From NCBI RefSeq assembly GCF_007830155.1, contig NZ_VLKY01000017.1, positions 1-63,607 of the forward strand: 63,607 nt of DNA, given 5' to 3'. The translations under genes and the position numbers were made by a program. Below, piece after piece: positions 45,493 through 54,949 of the stretch; position 1 is the stretch's first letter, and the number at the start of each line of letters is the position of its first letter. Under the pieces are notes generated by a model. That model had not been told where the DNA came from, ran no database searches, and worked only from the letters and a program-made list of their open reading frames with translations. The stretch is from Pseudomonas duriflava (GTDB taxonomy: Bacteria; Pseudomonadota; Gammaproteobacteria; Pseudomonadales; Pseudomonadaceae).

Positions 45493-46288
45493 GATTGACT
45501 CCACCCGGGATTGTCCATCCGAGATCAAGGGAAATGGCCCGTGCGCACGCGATGACATCCGGGCACAGCGCCCGTAAACGTACTTCAGGCATATAGGGAA
45601 TGGCGCTGGCAACACTCAAGGCCGCCACGATAGTGCCACTGGCATCACGTATCGGTGCCGCCACGCAGCGAATACCCAGTTCGTTTTCTTCCAGATCAAA
45701 GCTATACCCGCCAGCAACATAGGCCCGCTGCTGCGCCAGGTAATCCGGCCAGGGAGTAAATTCCTCGCGCAGGCCCGGTTGTCCGGCACGTCGCTGCAAG
45801 CCTTCTTCGTAGAGTGCCTGCCACTTCGTCTCAGGCAGATCCAGCATCAGCGCCTTGCCAACACCGGTCAGGGCCAGAGGCATCCGCAAACCGACCCGAG
45901 AGCGCATCTCAAGGCCTCGTGCACCGGGTAATTTATCGAGATAGAGCACATCGCCGCCCTCGCGTACACCCAGGTGAACGGTGTCCTGCGTAAGCTGAGC
46001 CAAGCGCTCCAGATGCGGGCGCGCCAACTCAGTTAAAGGCAGCTGATCACGGGCTTTGAAACCCAGTTCGATGAGCTTGGCACCAAGCATGTATTGACCA
46101 TCCAAGCTACGCAGGTAACCGGCCTGTACCAAGGCCGCTACCAAGCGATGCGTGGTACTGCGCGTACAGCCAATGGCTTCGCCAATAGTTGCCAATGTAC
46201 GGGCACCACGGGCAATGGCTTCAATGACGGCCAACCCCCGGAACAGTGCCTGAGCGCCAGCCGGCGCGTTGTTGTTTTGATCAGACAT
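45485..46288 (-). CDS. IclR-family regulator of the galactonate cluster
   Basis: A 267-aa IclR-type repressor/activator. N-terminal winged helix (AGAQALFRGLAVIEAIARG, TLATIGEAIGCTRSTTHRLVAALVQAGYL) and C-terminal ligand domain (LYLDKLPGARGLEMRSRVGLRMPLALTGVGKALM, ENELGIRCVAAPIRDASG). First gene of the dgo operon, overlapping dgoK, so it is probably autoregulated by the inverted repeat at 46338-46354. E. coli uses a GntR-type DgoR; here an IclR protein takes the place. ATG at 46286-46288 preferred; an in-frame GTG is at 46297. Confidence 0.87.
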   Translation of the reverse strand: MSDQNNNAPAGAQALFRGLAVIEAIARGARTLATIGEAIGCTRSTTHRLVAALVQAGYLRSLDGQYMLGAKLIELGFKARDQLPLTELARPHLERLAQLTQDTVHLGVREGGDVLYLDKLPGARGLEMRSRVGLRMPLALTGVGKALMLDLPETKWQALYEEGLQRRAGQPGLREEFTPWPDYLAQQRAYVAGGYSFDLEENELGIRCVAAPIRDASGTIVAALSVASAIPYMPEVRLRALCPDVIACARAISLDLGWTIPGGVNHE

Positions 46289-46337
46289 ACTGCTCACTCT
46301 AGCCCTTTAAAAAAGCAATCTCAATATGTGAAATATA

Positions 46338-46354
46338 ATCCCATAATGTGGGAT
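46338..46354. promoter_or_regulatory. Inverted repeat in the IclR/phoB divergent region
   Basis: ATCCCA-TAATG-TGGGAT, a perfect 6-5-6 inverted repeat, 50 bp upstream of the IclR gene. It is a plausible operator for the dgo operon regulator; it lies just upstream of the phoB Pho box. Confidence 0.55.
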
Positions 46355-46373
46355 GAATGAGATGTTCGACGAT

Positions 46374-46407
46374 CTGTCACATGACTGCAACAATTAGGTT
46401 ATCTAAT
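46374..46407 (+). promoter_or_regulatory. Pho box and -10 of phoB
   Basis: CTGTCAC (46374-46380) and CTGCAAC (46385-46391), 11 bp apart, followed after 10 nt by TCTAAT (46402-46407), a 5/6 match to the -10 consensus. This is PhoB-activated promoter geometry, giving autoregulation. Confidence 0.78.
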
Positions 46408-46440
46408 GCGCGAGCACTGTGCCGAACAGCGAGGAAAGCA

Positions 46441-47130
46441 ATGGCGGGCAAGTCAATTCTTATCGTCGATGACGAAGCGCCTATTCGTGAAATGATTGCG
46501 GTCGCGCTCGAAATGGCGGGTTATGAATGTCTAGAGGCGGATAACGCGCAACAGGCTCATGCCCTGATCGTCGATCGCAAGCCCGATCTGGTCCTGCTCG
46601 ACTGGATGCTGCCGGGTACTTCCGGCCTGGAGCTGGCACGCCGCCTAAAGCGCGACGAGCTTACCGACGCGATTCCGATCATCATGCTCACCGCCAAAGA
46701 TGACGAGGACAACAAAGTCCAGGGTCTAGAGGTAGGTGCGGACGACTACATTACCAAGCCGTTTTCGCCTCGCGAGCTGGTGGCGCGCCTCAAAGCTGTA
46801 CTGCGTCGCACCGGTACCTATGACAGCGAAACCCCGATTGAAGTAAATGGCCTGGTCCTCGACCCGATCAGCCATCGCGTGACGATCGACGGATCTCCTG
46901 CTGAAATGGGCCCTACCGAATACCGCCTGTTGCAGTTCTTCATGACCCACCAGGAGCGCGCCTACACTCGTGGCCAGTTGCTTGATCAGGTCTGGGGCGG
47001 TAATGTTTATGTAGAAGAGCGCACCGTAGATGTTCATATTCGCCGCCTGCGCAAGGCATTGGGTGAAACCTACGAAAATCTCGTGCAGACGGTGCGCGGA
47101 ACCGGTTATCGTTTCTCGACCAAACTCTAA
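46441..47130 (+). CDS. phoB: Phosphate regulon response regulator PhoB
   Basis: OmpR-family regulator (229 aa) activating Pho-box promoters under phosphate limitation. Receiver with [13 protein letters not shown], phospho-Asp in [10 protein letters not shown] (about residue 54) and Lys in [10 protein letters not shown]; winged helix with [13 protein letters not shown] and the recognition helix [20 protein letters not shown] lies 3 nt before the chosen ATG; earlier in-frame starts would add unconserved residues. phoR follows after 17 bp. Confidence 0.96.
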   Translation: MAGKSILIVDDEAPIREMIAVALEMAGYECLEADNAQQAHALIVDRKPDLVLLDWMLPGTSGLELARRLKRDELTDAIPIIMLTAKDDEDNKVQGLEVGADDYITKPFSPRELVARLKAVLRRTGTYDSETPIEVNGLVLDPISHRVTIDGSPAEMGPTEYRLLQFFMTHQERAYTRGQLLDQVWGGNVYVEERTVDVHIRRLRKALGETYENLVQTVRGTGYRFSTKL

Positions 47131-47147
47131 ATAAGCAGGACCCTCCC

Positions 47148-48482
47148 TTGAACACGGATGTGCGTTCATTGTTTGTGCGCCATGCGCTGCTCTTGTTGCT
47201 CATTTGCCTGCCGCTGGGCTGGCTGACCGAGGCCTATAGCACGTTCCTGGCAATCGGCCTGTTTATTTACGTACTCTGGCTGGTGCGTCATCTGATTCGC
47301 CTGCAGCAATGGCTGCTCAAGGCTGAAGATGGCGTAGAGCCACCAGAAGCCAGTGGCTTCTGGGGCGAGCTCTTCGATACGCTCTACTATGCCCAGCGCC
47401 GCGAGCGACAAAAGCGCGAGGGTCTGGAAGCCGTAATCGACCGGGCCCTGGCATCTACCGCAGCTTTACGCGATGGCGTGGTTTTGGTGGATCGTCATGG
47501 CAATCTCGAGTGGTGGAACCCTGCCGCTGAAGGGTTGCTGGGCCTGCGTAGCCCTCAGGACAATGGCCAGCCCATCGCCAACCTGGTTCGTCACCCGCGG
47601 TTTTCCGAATATTTTTCCAGAGGCATCTATCAGGACCCGTTGGAACTCACCTCTCCGCTTAATGACCGGCAGTATCTTCACGTACAGATCACCCGCTTCG
47701 GTGAGGGGGATCGATTGATCCTGGTGCGAGATGTGACCCGCCTGCATCAGCTGGAGCAAATGCGCAAGGATTTCGTTGCCAACGTTTCCCATGAACTGCG
47801 TACGCCGCTGACGGTGATCGCCGGTTATGTGGAAACATTGGTGGACAATGCTGACCAGGATGCCAATCCGCGTTGGCTACGCGCACTAGGTCAGATGCAG
47901 CAACAGGCCAACCGCATGCAACATCTAATCGATGATCTGCTACTCCTGGCCAAGTTGGAAGCTACCGACTACCCGGCGGATAACAAGCCAATCGCCATTG
48001 CCCCAATGCTCCATGTCATCCAGCAGGATGCCCGTGCGCTATCAGCCCAGCGAGGACACAAGATCACCCTGGAAGCGGATTCCACCCTGGCTCTCAAGGG
48101 TAGCGAGCCGGAATTGCGCAGTGCTTTTTCCAATCTAGTCTTTAATGCCGTGAAATATACCCCTGATGGCGGTCAGATCCGCATTCGCTGGTGGCAGGAC
48201 GAGCGTGGCGCTCAACTATCCGTGAGCGACAGTGGCTTGGGGATCGAAGCGCGTCACCTGCCCCGCCTGACTGAGCGTTTTTATCGTGTCGATGCCAGCC
48301 GCGCCTCTAGCACAGGCGGCACAGGGCTAGGACTGGCCATCGTCAAGCATGTGCTGATCCGCCACCATGGCCACTTGGAAATCGAGAGTACACCCGGTCA
48401 GGGCAGTGTCTTTACATGCGTTTTCCAGTCAAGTCAGATTGCCCATCTAAATGATAAGGATATTTCGTTACAACAGCTCTGA
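47148..48482 (+). CDS. phoR: Phosphate regulon sensor kinase PhoR
   Basis: Inner-membrane histidine kinase (444 aa) acting on PhoB and controlled by Pst/PhoU. Two N-terminal hydrophobic segments (residues about 11-45), a PAS domain (LRDGVVLVDRHGNLEWWN), the H-box FVANVSHELRTPLTVIAGYVE with the phospho-His, N-box LRSAFSNLVFNAVKYT, and SDSGLGIEARHLPRLTERFYRVD. The start is a TTG with AGGA 7 nt upstream; no better ATG is in frame before the membrane segment. Confidence 0.94.
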   Translation: MNTDVRSLFVRHALLLLLICLPLGWLTEAYSTFLAIGLFIYVLWLVRHLIRLQQWLLKAEDGVEPPEASGFWGELFDTLYYAQRRERQKREGLEAVIDRALASTAALRDGVVLVDRHGNLEWWNPAAEGLLGLRSPQDNGQPIANLVRHPRFSEYFSRGIYQDPLELTSPLNDRQYLHVQITRFGEGDRLILVRDVTRLHQLEQMRKDFVANVSHELRTPLTVIAGYVETLVDNADQDANPRWLRALGQMQQQANRMQHLIDDLLLLAKLEATDYPADNKPIAIAPMLHVIQQDARALSAQRGHKITLEADSTLALKGSEPELRSAFSNLVFNAVKYTPDGGQIRIRWWQDERGAQLSVSDSGLGIEARHLPRLTERFYRVDASRASSTGGTGLGLAIVKHVLIRHHGHLEIESTPGQGSVFTCVFQSSQIAHLNDKDISLQQL

Positions 48483-48550
48483 CGACTGTGACTTGAAACT
48501 GACCTCTAAGACCCCCATGCTAGGGGCACCTTAATTAACTTGAACCCCTA

Positions 48551-49903
48551 ATGGACCCTTCTCCTAGTCTCAATTCTTCCGTTCTGCTCGCTGACTTCGG
48601 TCTCGTTCTATTCGCTTTGTTCCTGGTGTTACTTAATGGCTTCTTTGTTGCCGCCGAGTTCGCCATGGTCAAGCTGCGCGCTACCCGCGTAGAAGCCCTT
48701 GCCGAACAGCATGGCTGGCGTGGCCGTATTTTGCGTACCGTACACAGTCAGCTCGATGCTTATCTGTCCGCCTGCCAGCTAGGTATCACCCTTGCCTCGC
48801 TGGGCCTGGGTTGGGTCGGCGAACCGGCTTTTGCCGAGTTGTTGGAGCCCCTGCTCCGGATGATGGGTGTCGACAAGCCTGAGGTTGTGCATGGAGTTGC
48901 CTTCTTCACGGCATTCTTCATCATTTCTTATCTGCATATTGTGGTAGGTGAACTGGCACCCAAGTCCTGGGCCATTCGCAAGCCCGATCTGCTTTCCCTG
49001 TGGACGGCTGTACCGCTGTATCTGTTCTACTGGCTGATGTATCCCGCCATCTGGTTGCTCAACGCCAGTGCCAACGCCATCCTACGTATTGCGGGGCAAG
49101 GCGCCACCAATGGCGACCATGAGCACCATTACAGCCGCGACGAACTCAAGCTGATCCTGCACTCTAGTCGGGCGCTGGATCCGACTGATGAGGGCATGCG
49201 CGTGCTGGCCTCGGCGGTAGAGCTTGAAGAGCTGGAAGTCGTCGACTGGGCGAATTCCCGTGAGGACCTGATCTACCTGGATCACACGGCCTCTCTGGAA
49301 GAGATCTTGACCATTATTCGCCGTCATAAGTACAGCCGGTACCCGGTCTATGACGAGGATAAGAACGAATTCACCGGCGTTCTGCATATCAAGGACCTGC
49401 TCCTGGCCATTGCCGGACTGGATAGCCATGCCGAGTCGTTCGAGCTGGAAGACCTGATTCACCCGCTGGAGCGCGTTACCAAGCAGATGCCTTTGTCTAA
49501 ACTGCTAGAGCAGTTTAGACAGGGCGGTGCGCATTTCGTGCTGGTAGAGGAGGCGGACCACAAGGTTGTGGGCTTCCTGACCATGGAAGACGTACTTGAA
49601 GTATTGGTCGGTGATATTCAGGACGAGCACCGCAAGGCCGAGCGCGGCGTATTGGCTTATCAGCCGGGCAAGCTGCTGGTTCGGGGCGATACGCCACTGT
49701 TCAAGGTCGAACGCCTGCTGCATATCGACCTTGACCATGTTGAAGCAGATACTTTGGCCGGCCTTGTCTATGACAGCCTCAAGCGTGTCCCGGAAGAGGA
49801 CGAGGTGCTGGAAACTGAAGGCCTGCGCATCATCATCAAGAAAATGAAAGGGCCAAAGATCATCCTGGCCAAGGTGATCAAGCTGGCCAGCCGAGACGAG
49901 TAA
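48551..49903 (+). CDS. CNNM/CorC-family (HlyC-type) membrane transporter
   Basis: A 450-aa protein of the hemolysin-C/CNNM family, proposed Mg/Co transporters. N-terminal DUF21 with four membrane segments (LFLVLLNGFFVAAEFAMVKLR start; the AEFAMVK and SCQLGITLASLGLGWVGEP-type motifs). Then a pair of CBS domains (about 215-340: HKYSRYPVYDEDKNEFTGVLHIKDLL, VLVEEADHKVVGFLTMEDVLEVLVGDI) and a C-terminal CorC_HlyC domain. It is co-oriented with phoBR, 68 bp after phoR, as in other Pseudomonas. Confidence 0.9.
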   Translation: MDPSPSLNSSVLLADFGLVLFALFLVLLNGFFVAAEFAMVKLRATRVEALAEQHGWRGRILRTVHSQLDAYLSACQLGITLASLGLGWVGEPAFAELLEPLLRMMGVDKPEVVHGVAFFTAFFIISYLHIVVGELAPKSWAIRKPDLLSLWTAVPLYLFYWLMYPAIWLLNASANAILRIAGQGATNGDHEHHYSRDELKLILHSSRALDPTDEGMRVLASAVELEELEVVDWANSREDLIYLDHTASLEEILTIIRRHKYSRYPVYDEDKNEFTGVLHIKDLLLAIAGLDSHAESFELEDLIHPLERVTKQMPLSKLLEQFRQGGAHFVLVEEADHKVVGFLTMEDVLEVLVGDIQDEHRKAERGVLAYQPGKLLVRGDTPLFKVERLLHIDLDHVEADTLAGLVYDSLKRVPEEDEVLETEGLRIIIKKMKGPKIILAKVIKLASRDE

Positions 49904-49919
49904 TCCTTTTCGCCTCATC

Positions 49920-49948
49920 AACAGGCCGGCCTTGCGCCGGCCTGTTTG
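49920..49948. terminator. Intrinsic terminator between convergent CNNM and GGDEF genes
   Basis: ACAGGCCGGC and GCCGGCCTGT arms around a CTTGC loop, followed by TTGTTT on the plus strand. It can serve both convergent genes. Confidence 0.82.
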
Positions 49949-49950
49949 TT

Positions 49951-51864
49951 TCAGCGCTCACCCAGGCAGGCCCGGTTACGCCCCTCTTGCTGAGCGAGAC
50001 GTAATGCCTTGCTGGCCGCCTGCAAGAAGCCGAAGCTGTCGTCTCCCCGCTCAGGAGTCCAACTGACTACGCCAATGCTGGCGCTAAAACTTACCGTGGC
50101 GCTACCGTACTCGATCCGCATATCGCTCGTTTCGTAGCAGATGCGCTCGGCCAGAGCGTGGGCTTCTGCAGCAACGGCGCCTGGCAGCACCATGATAAAG
50201 GTCGCGCCCTCCAGACGGGCCGTCAGGTCACCCGCACGCTTTGTGTATTCGCTCAAGAGGCTGGCCAGCGCCTGGATGCACTTGTCACCCAGAGGATGGC
50301 CAAAGGCTTCGTTTATCTCCTTGAATAAATCAATCTCGATTATTAACAGTGCAACAGGGGTTCCACTGCGTTTGGCTCGATTGATTTCCTCAGTGAAATA
50401 GGTCTCGAAATGGCGGCGATTGTGAACGCCACAGAGTGGATCAACGGCATTTATATGAACTAACTCTGCGTTGGCGGCAGCCAATTCTTCATTAGTCTTG
50501 ATCAGTGACTGGGTACGTTCCTGCACGCGGCGTTCCAATTCTTCATTGGCCTGCCGTTGCTGTTCGAGGGCTTCCTGCTGAGCCTGCAGATGCGCCTCAC
50601 GCTCCGCTGCCAAGCGCTCACTGGCCAGCAAAGCCTCTCGTTGCGCCTGAATCCGGCCGATACGCTCTTGATTAATTCGCTCGACCAAGGCAATGGACAA
50701 CAGGACGAACTCCAGCGTGAACCCTATGACCTGACTATTTAGCAGCAGTGGCGAGTGGGGAACAAACCCTTCCAACGCCAGGATCAGCAACAGAGTACTG
50801 ACCGTCAGCACTGACCACGCTAGGGTCAGGTATTTGGCAGAGGAGCTACCCTTTCGCCAGAGTGTAACTGTAGTCGCAAAGCCAAGCACGCTGCTGAGGA
50901 AAGCCAAGGATACGGGGAAGAGAAAACGCAGCAGCTCCGGCTCAAGGAGCGTTACGCCAGCCGCCAACGCCCAGTAAATCAGTATGAGATTATTCGCCCA
51001 AAGCATCCAGCCTGGGTAGGCGGTCAGCCTGAGAAAGGTGCGTACAAACTGCGCAGCGAAGAGAAAACTCAGGCACACGAACAGCATGTAGGCCCGCACT
51101 GAAAATCCGCTGAATTCAGGCCAGAGATAGCGTTGCCCCAGGCCGGTTAGGCTTAGTTCGTAACCAATCACGCTGAACAGGTAAGCCACATACCACAGGT
51201 AACTCCTGTCACGTGTGAACAAGTACAGACAGGCGTTGTATACCAACATAGCCAGCATCGCCCCGAAGAACAATGACAGCAGCAGCTGCATCTTATGCTC
51301 ATGCGCCTTGTAATAGGCTGGCGTCTCCAGCCGCATCGGCACCACCATAAATTCGAGTGAGCGCAGGCGAAGATAGACGGTAGCCGTTTCACCAGCAGCA
51401 ATCGTAATCGGGTAGGCCAATTGACGTGTCGGCAAGGGGCGAACACTGAACGGCAGAGCATCTCCGGCAGAATAAACAGGGCCCCATGTCGCTGCATGAC
51501 GTACTCGCACGTCGACCTGATCCAATGTAGGAGGTTCGATTACCAGCCAGCGCTCCTGAGGCTGCGCCAGCGGGTTGTGGACTTCGAAACGTAGCCAAGC
51601 ACCAATGGATTGCTGCCCGAGGTTAATGGTTCGCTCACCCAAGGCTTGCCAACGATCATTAAACCCTGGCGCAGAGGCCTGCTCGAACGCCAGCGTAGCC
51701 GAGGCTGGCAGGTAATAGACAGCCTCGTTTGCCGTGATTGACGGCCCCGCCTGGTCATCCAGGCGAATTGATCTTGTTTCTGTAATCGGCTCGGCCACGA
51801 CCGTGGTACCGAATCCGCCGCTTAACCAGAGCAGCCATAACAGCAGTACCCCATACGAACGCAT
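49951..51864 (-). CDS. 7TMR-DISM membrane protein with degenerate GGDEF domain
   Basis: A 637-aa sensor-type protein. Signal peptide (residues 1-24), periplasmic 7TMR-DISMED2 domain (about 35-170: IGAWLRFEVHNPLAQPQERWLVIEPP), seven membrane segments (about 190-400), coiled coil (about 400-470), and a C-terminal GGDEF domain (about 475-635: DPLCGVHNRRHFE, LLIIEIDLFKEINEAFGH). The catalytic GGDEF loop is replaced by EGATF in ARLEGATFIMVLPG, so diguanylate cyclase activity is unlikely unless the family tolerates it. It could be a GTP/c-di-GMP sensor or scaffold. Single minus-strand gene between CNNM and the peptidase. Confidence 0.87.
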   Translation of the reverse strand: MRSYGVLLLWLLWLSGGFGTTVVAEPITETRSIRLDDQAGPSITANEAVYYLPASATLAFEQASAPGFNDRWQALGERTINLGQQSIGAWLRFEVHNPLAQPQERWLVIEPPTLDQVDVRVRHAATWGPVYSAGDALPFSVRPLPTRQLAYPITIAAGETATVYLRLRSLEFMVVPMRLETPAYYKAHEHKMQLLLSLFFGAMLAMLVYNACLYLFTRDRSYLWYVAYLFSVIGYELSLTGLGQRYLWPEFSGFSVRAYMLFVCLSFLFAAQFVRTFLRLTAYPGWMLWANNLILIYWALAAGVTLLEPELLRFLFPVSLAFLSSVLGFATTVTLWRKGSSSAKYLTLAWSVLTVSTLLLILALEGFVPHSPLLLNSQVIGFTLEFVLLSIALVERINQERIGRIQAQREALLASERLAAEREAHLQAQQEALEQQRQANEELERRVQERTQSLIKTNEELAAANAELVHINAVDPLCGVHNRRHFETYFTEEINRAKRSGTPVALLIIEIDLFKEINEAFGHPLGDKCIQALASLLSEYTKRAGDLTARLEGATFIMVLPGAVAAEAHALAERICYETSDMRIEYGSATVSFSASIGVVSWTPERGDDSFGFLQAASKALRLAQQEGRNRACLGER

Positions 51865-52044
51865 CAGTCATTCCTCGACCGGATAGGTTGTTGTCTTTTC
51901 ACGTAAGAGGCTCTGCTTCCTGATGCAGCCATGACCGTAACCCATGGATAGCCGAGCATCCAGCGGAACAGCCTTTCCTGGCGATGTCCCGTATCAGGGT
52001 AGCTCAAGGCGAATTTGAGAGATAAACCGCAAAACAATCAAGCG

Positions 52045-52947
52045 CTACCGACCGCCAATGGCGAAATTAGGCAGATTGTCGACGGGCTGAGCGAAACGGA
52101 AGGGAATTGACTCTAGTGCCAGCCCGGTGTTGCGTTGAATAACGAAGTGCAGATGAGGCCCCGTACTGCGGCCAGTATTGCCTGACAATGCAAGCGGTGT
52201 ACCAGTCACGACGCGCTGACCTTCACGTACCTTGACCGAGCCTTGCATCAGGTGCAAATAAACGCTCATGGTGCCATCGTCATGCAGTACGCGAACGAAA
52301 TTACCTGACGGGTTACTGCTACGCCCCGCCTGCTGGCTATTCTCGACCTTGACCACCGTGCCCGGACGCGAGGCGATGATCGGCGTGCCTTCCGGCATGG
52401 CAATGTCCACTGCGTAGCGGCCCTTGGGTGTGTTATGACTGAATGCCCCATTAGCCCCCTGACTGATACGGAACGGACCGCCCAGCCAGGGCAGTGGGTA
52501 GGCATAATCCCGAGCACCGCGGCTGGGGTCACCCATGGCATAGTTGAAGACCTGTTTGTAACGCAGTGGTCGATCTGGCGATGCCTTTTTCAACCGCATC
52601 AAGGTCGTCACGCTGTTAGGCGGCAGGAGCCGCCGAACCGAGGCGGACTCATTAATACCGGCCACGTTCTGCAACTGGTCCAGACGCAGCTCGACCTGTA
52701 CCGGCGTCAGCAGATCATTTCGCGCCTCGAAGACTGTATCTCCACCCACCGTGCGGGTATTGAGACGTACCTGACGGTCTAGCCGTTCATTGGTGTCGTC
52801 CTCAAATACCAGGACCTTGGCCCCCTTAGTGACCTTGTCGGTATACGTGACGACTCCATTAGCGTCGGTAAACTTGTAGATCGGGGCGGCCCATGCCGAA
52901 GCTGCCATAACACACAGGCTGGACAGCATGAAAAAACGTTTCAGCAT
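52045..52947 (-). CDS. M23 (LytM-type) peptidase with DUF4124 domain
   Basis: A 300-aa exported protein. Signal peptide MLKRFFMLSSLCVMAASAWA, then DUF4124 (IYKFTDANGVVTYTDK), a middle beta domain, and the M23 endopeptidase domain with metal ligands in FSHNTPKGRYAVDIAMP (H and D) and GPHLHFVIQ (HxH). It should cleave peptidoglycan cross-links in the periplasm. The ATG at 52945-52947 was chosen because the signal peptide starts there; the upstream 34 codons are not leader-like. No strong ribosome site. It lies between the GGDEF-like protein and the response regulator. Confidence 0.88.
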   Translation of the reverse strand: MLKRFFMLSSLCVMAASAWAAPIYKFTDANGVVTYTDKVTKGAKVLVFEDDTNERLDRQVRLNTRTVGGDTVFEARNDLLTPVQVELRLDQLQNVAGINESASVRRLLPPNSVTTLMRLKKASPDRPLRYKQVFNYAMGDPSRGARDYAYPLPWLGGPFRISQGANGAFSHNTPKGRYAVDIAMPEGTPIIASRPGTVVKVENSQQAGRSSNPSGNFVRVLHDDGTMSVYLHLMQGSVKVREGQRVVTGTPLALSGNTGRSTGPHLHFVIQRNTGLALESIPFRFAQPVDNLPNFAIGGR

Positions 52948-53060
52948 GTAGCGGCAGGGCTCCATTAAGTCAGAACCGGCCAAGCCTAGCAGCGTGGCGG
53001 CCATTCGACGAGGGTTCGCTCGTCGGACGATCTGATCACGGAGCCCCATGCGAGAAGGTA

Positions 53061-53927
53061 TCAGGCACCAGGCACGTAGTGCTTTTGTGCCGTACCCTTG
53101 GCAATCAACCGGGATAAGTAGTCCAGTTTGGACTGATCCTCATCGACGAAGCGAAAGGACAACTGCAGCCAGTCACTGGTAGGCTTGGGCTCCACAGCCG
53201 CTACGGAATGCAGGTAACCGTTCAAGCGAGCGACATCCTGGACACCTTCGCCCTGCTCAAGGTCCAGCACTGCGTTATCCAGCACCTGAGGCAGTAGATC
53301 GCCGCGTTTGACGATTAATACTGCTTCCTTGAGGCTCAAGGCCTTGATGACACATCCCATGGTCGTCGAAGCTAGACGCAACTGTCCTTGCCCATAGGTA
53401 GCCTTGCCCTTGGACTTGGCGGGACGATCTGGCGTAGTCCCGCCTGTCTGGGCGGTACGTTGAGCCGACACCAGCATAGTGGCGGAGTCATTGGCGAACG
53501 AGGCAACGCCTCGCTGATAACCACGCGGATCGAGCATTTCAAGCTTGCCGATGCGACTCGCCGCCTTTCTAACCTTGCTGGTCAATTGCTCACTGGTAAA
53601 CGGCTTGCCAATGTAATCAGACACGCCGGCCTGAATCGCCTGGACCACGTTTTCCTTATCGCCCCGGCTGGTAACCATGATAAATGGGGTTGTCGCATGT
53701 GCTTCCTGGCTACGGCACCAGACCAGCAGATCCAGCCCCGACATCTCAGGCATCTCCCAATCGCACAGGATCAGGTCAAATGATTGCTTCGACAGAATGG
53801 CCTGAGCCTTGCGTCCGTCCGCTGCCTCTTCCATCTCGATACCCGAGAACTGACTGCGCAACCCTTTCTTGATTAGATCGCGGATGAACGGTGCATCATC
53901 CACAATCAATACGGATACTTTACTCAT
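53061..53927 (-). CDS. Response regulator with PilZ-like C-terminal region
   Basis: A 288-aa two-part protein. The receiver domain (residues 1-125) has VSVLIVDDAPFIRDLIKKGL, phospho-Asp in LILCDWEMPEM (about residue 55), and Lys in YIGKPF. The C-terminal about 140 residues (LASTTMGCVIKALSLKEAVLIVK, WLQLSFRFVDEDQSKLDYLSRLIAKG) have the spacing and ending of PilZ-like domains, but the RxxxR c-di-GMP motif is not evident. Conserved at this place in Pseudomonas pho regions. Located upstream of the M23 gene and downstream of phoU. Confidence 0.8.
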   Translation of the reverse strand: MSKVSVLIVDDAPFIRDLIKKGLRSQFSGIEMEEAADGRKAQAILSKQSFDLILCDWEMPEMSGLDLLVWCRSQEAHATTPFIMVTSRGDKENVVQAIQAGVSDYIGKPFTSEQLTSKVRKAASRIGKLEMLDPRGYQRGVASFANDSATMLVSAQRTAQTGGTTPDRPAKSKGKATYGQGQLRLASTTMGCVIKALSLKEAVLIVKRGDLLPQVLDNAVLDLEQGEGVQDVARLNGYLHSVAAVEPKPTSDWLQLSFRFVDEDQSKLDYLSRLIAKGTAQKHYVPGA

Positions 53928-54051
53928 TGACTACTCCATGGAGCCCGAGCGCAGCCCCACGAAGCAAAAGTGCCACAGCGGTAAGCCAGCTTACTCGAAA
54001 CCTTAAAGCTTAGCTGAGGCCATGGCTGCCTTCACGCCGGGCACCCTGGAC

Positions 54052-54777
54052 TCAACTACGCGGTTTGTTAACTTCCTCTGCCATCTTGGCTAGCCCAAGA
54101 TGACGCACATCGGTACCGCGAACTAGATAAATCACTAGCTCCGCGATGTTACGGGCATGGTCGCCAATGCGCTCCAGCGAACGCAGCGCCCAAATGACAC
54201 TGAGTACGCGAGAGATCGCCCGCGGATCTTCCATCATGTAAGTCGCCAGTTCGCGGATGGCTGTCTTGTATTCGCGATCAACTACCTTGTCGTACTGAGC
54301 GACTGATAAGGCCAATTCGGCATCGAAGCGCGCAAAAGCATCCAGGGCTTCCTGAACCATCTTGCGCACCTGCTCGCCAATATGGCGTACCTCGACATAC
54401 CCACGCGGCGCTTCACCGTCCTCACACAGCTCAATCGCCCGGCGGGCAATCTTGGATGACTCATCCCCAATCCGCTCCAGATCGATCACTGACTTGGAGA
54501 TGCTGATGATCAGTCGCAGATCAGACGCCGCCGGCTGACGACGCGCCAGGATGCGCAGACATTCCTCATCAATGTTGCGCTCCATCATGTCGATCTGGTC
54601 ATCGATCTCACGAACCTGCTGTGCCAGCCCGGAATCGGCATTGATCAGAGCACTTACTGCATCACTAACCTGCTTCTCAACCAGCCCACCCATGGCCAGC
54701 AGGTGGCTACGGACTTCTTCGAGCTCGGCATTGAACTGCTGGGAAATGTGATGATTGAGGCTTTCTTTGCTGATCAT
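54052..54777 (-). CDS. phoU: Phosphate signalling protein PhoU
   Basis: A 241-aa all-helical negative regulator linking the Pst transporter to PhoR. It shows the PhoU double three-helix repeat with metal-cluster motifs (ERIGDESSKIARRA and ERIGDHARNIAEL, the E/DxxxD type). Last gene of the pst operon, 172 bp after pstB. Confidence 0.95.
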   Translation of the reverse strand: MISKESLNHHISQQFNAELEEVRSHLLAMGGLVEKQVSDAVSALINADSGLAQQVREIDDQIDMMERNIDEECLRILARRQPAASDLRLIISISKSVIDLERIGDESSKIARRAIELCEDGEAPRGYVEVRHIGEQVRKMVQEALDAFARFDAELALSVAQYDKVVDREYKTAIRELATYMMEDPRAISRVLSVIWALRSLERIGDHARNIAELVIYLVRGTDVRHLGLAKMAEEVNKPRS

Positions 54778-54949
54778 GGCGTTAGTGTCCTGTTAGGGCT
54801 GGAGCAGACGAGGGCCGACACTCCATGGGACGAACGACTCAACGACAGGGCATGGCTTCCTTAAAAAGTCTTGATTGCCTCTGTATCGTCAAGTCGCCCG
54901 ATTTATTTAGCGGTATACCGAAATTAGGCTGAAAAATGTGACGATTTCA

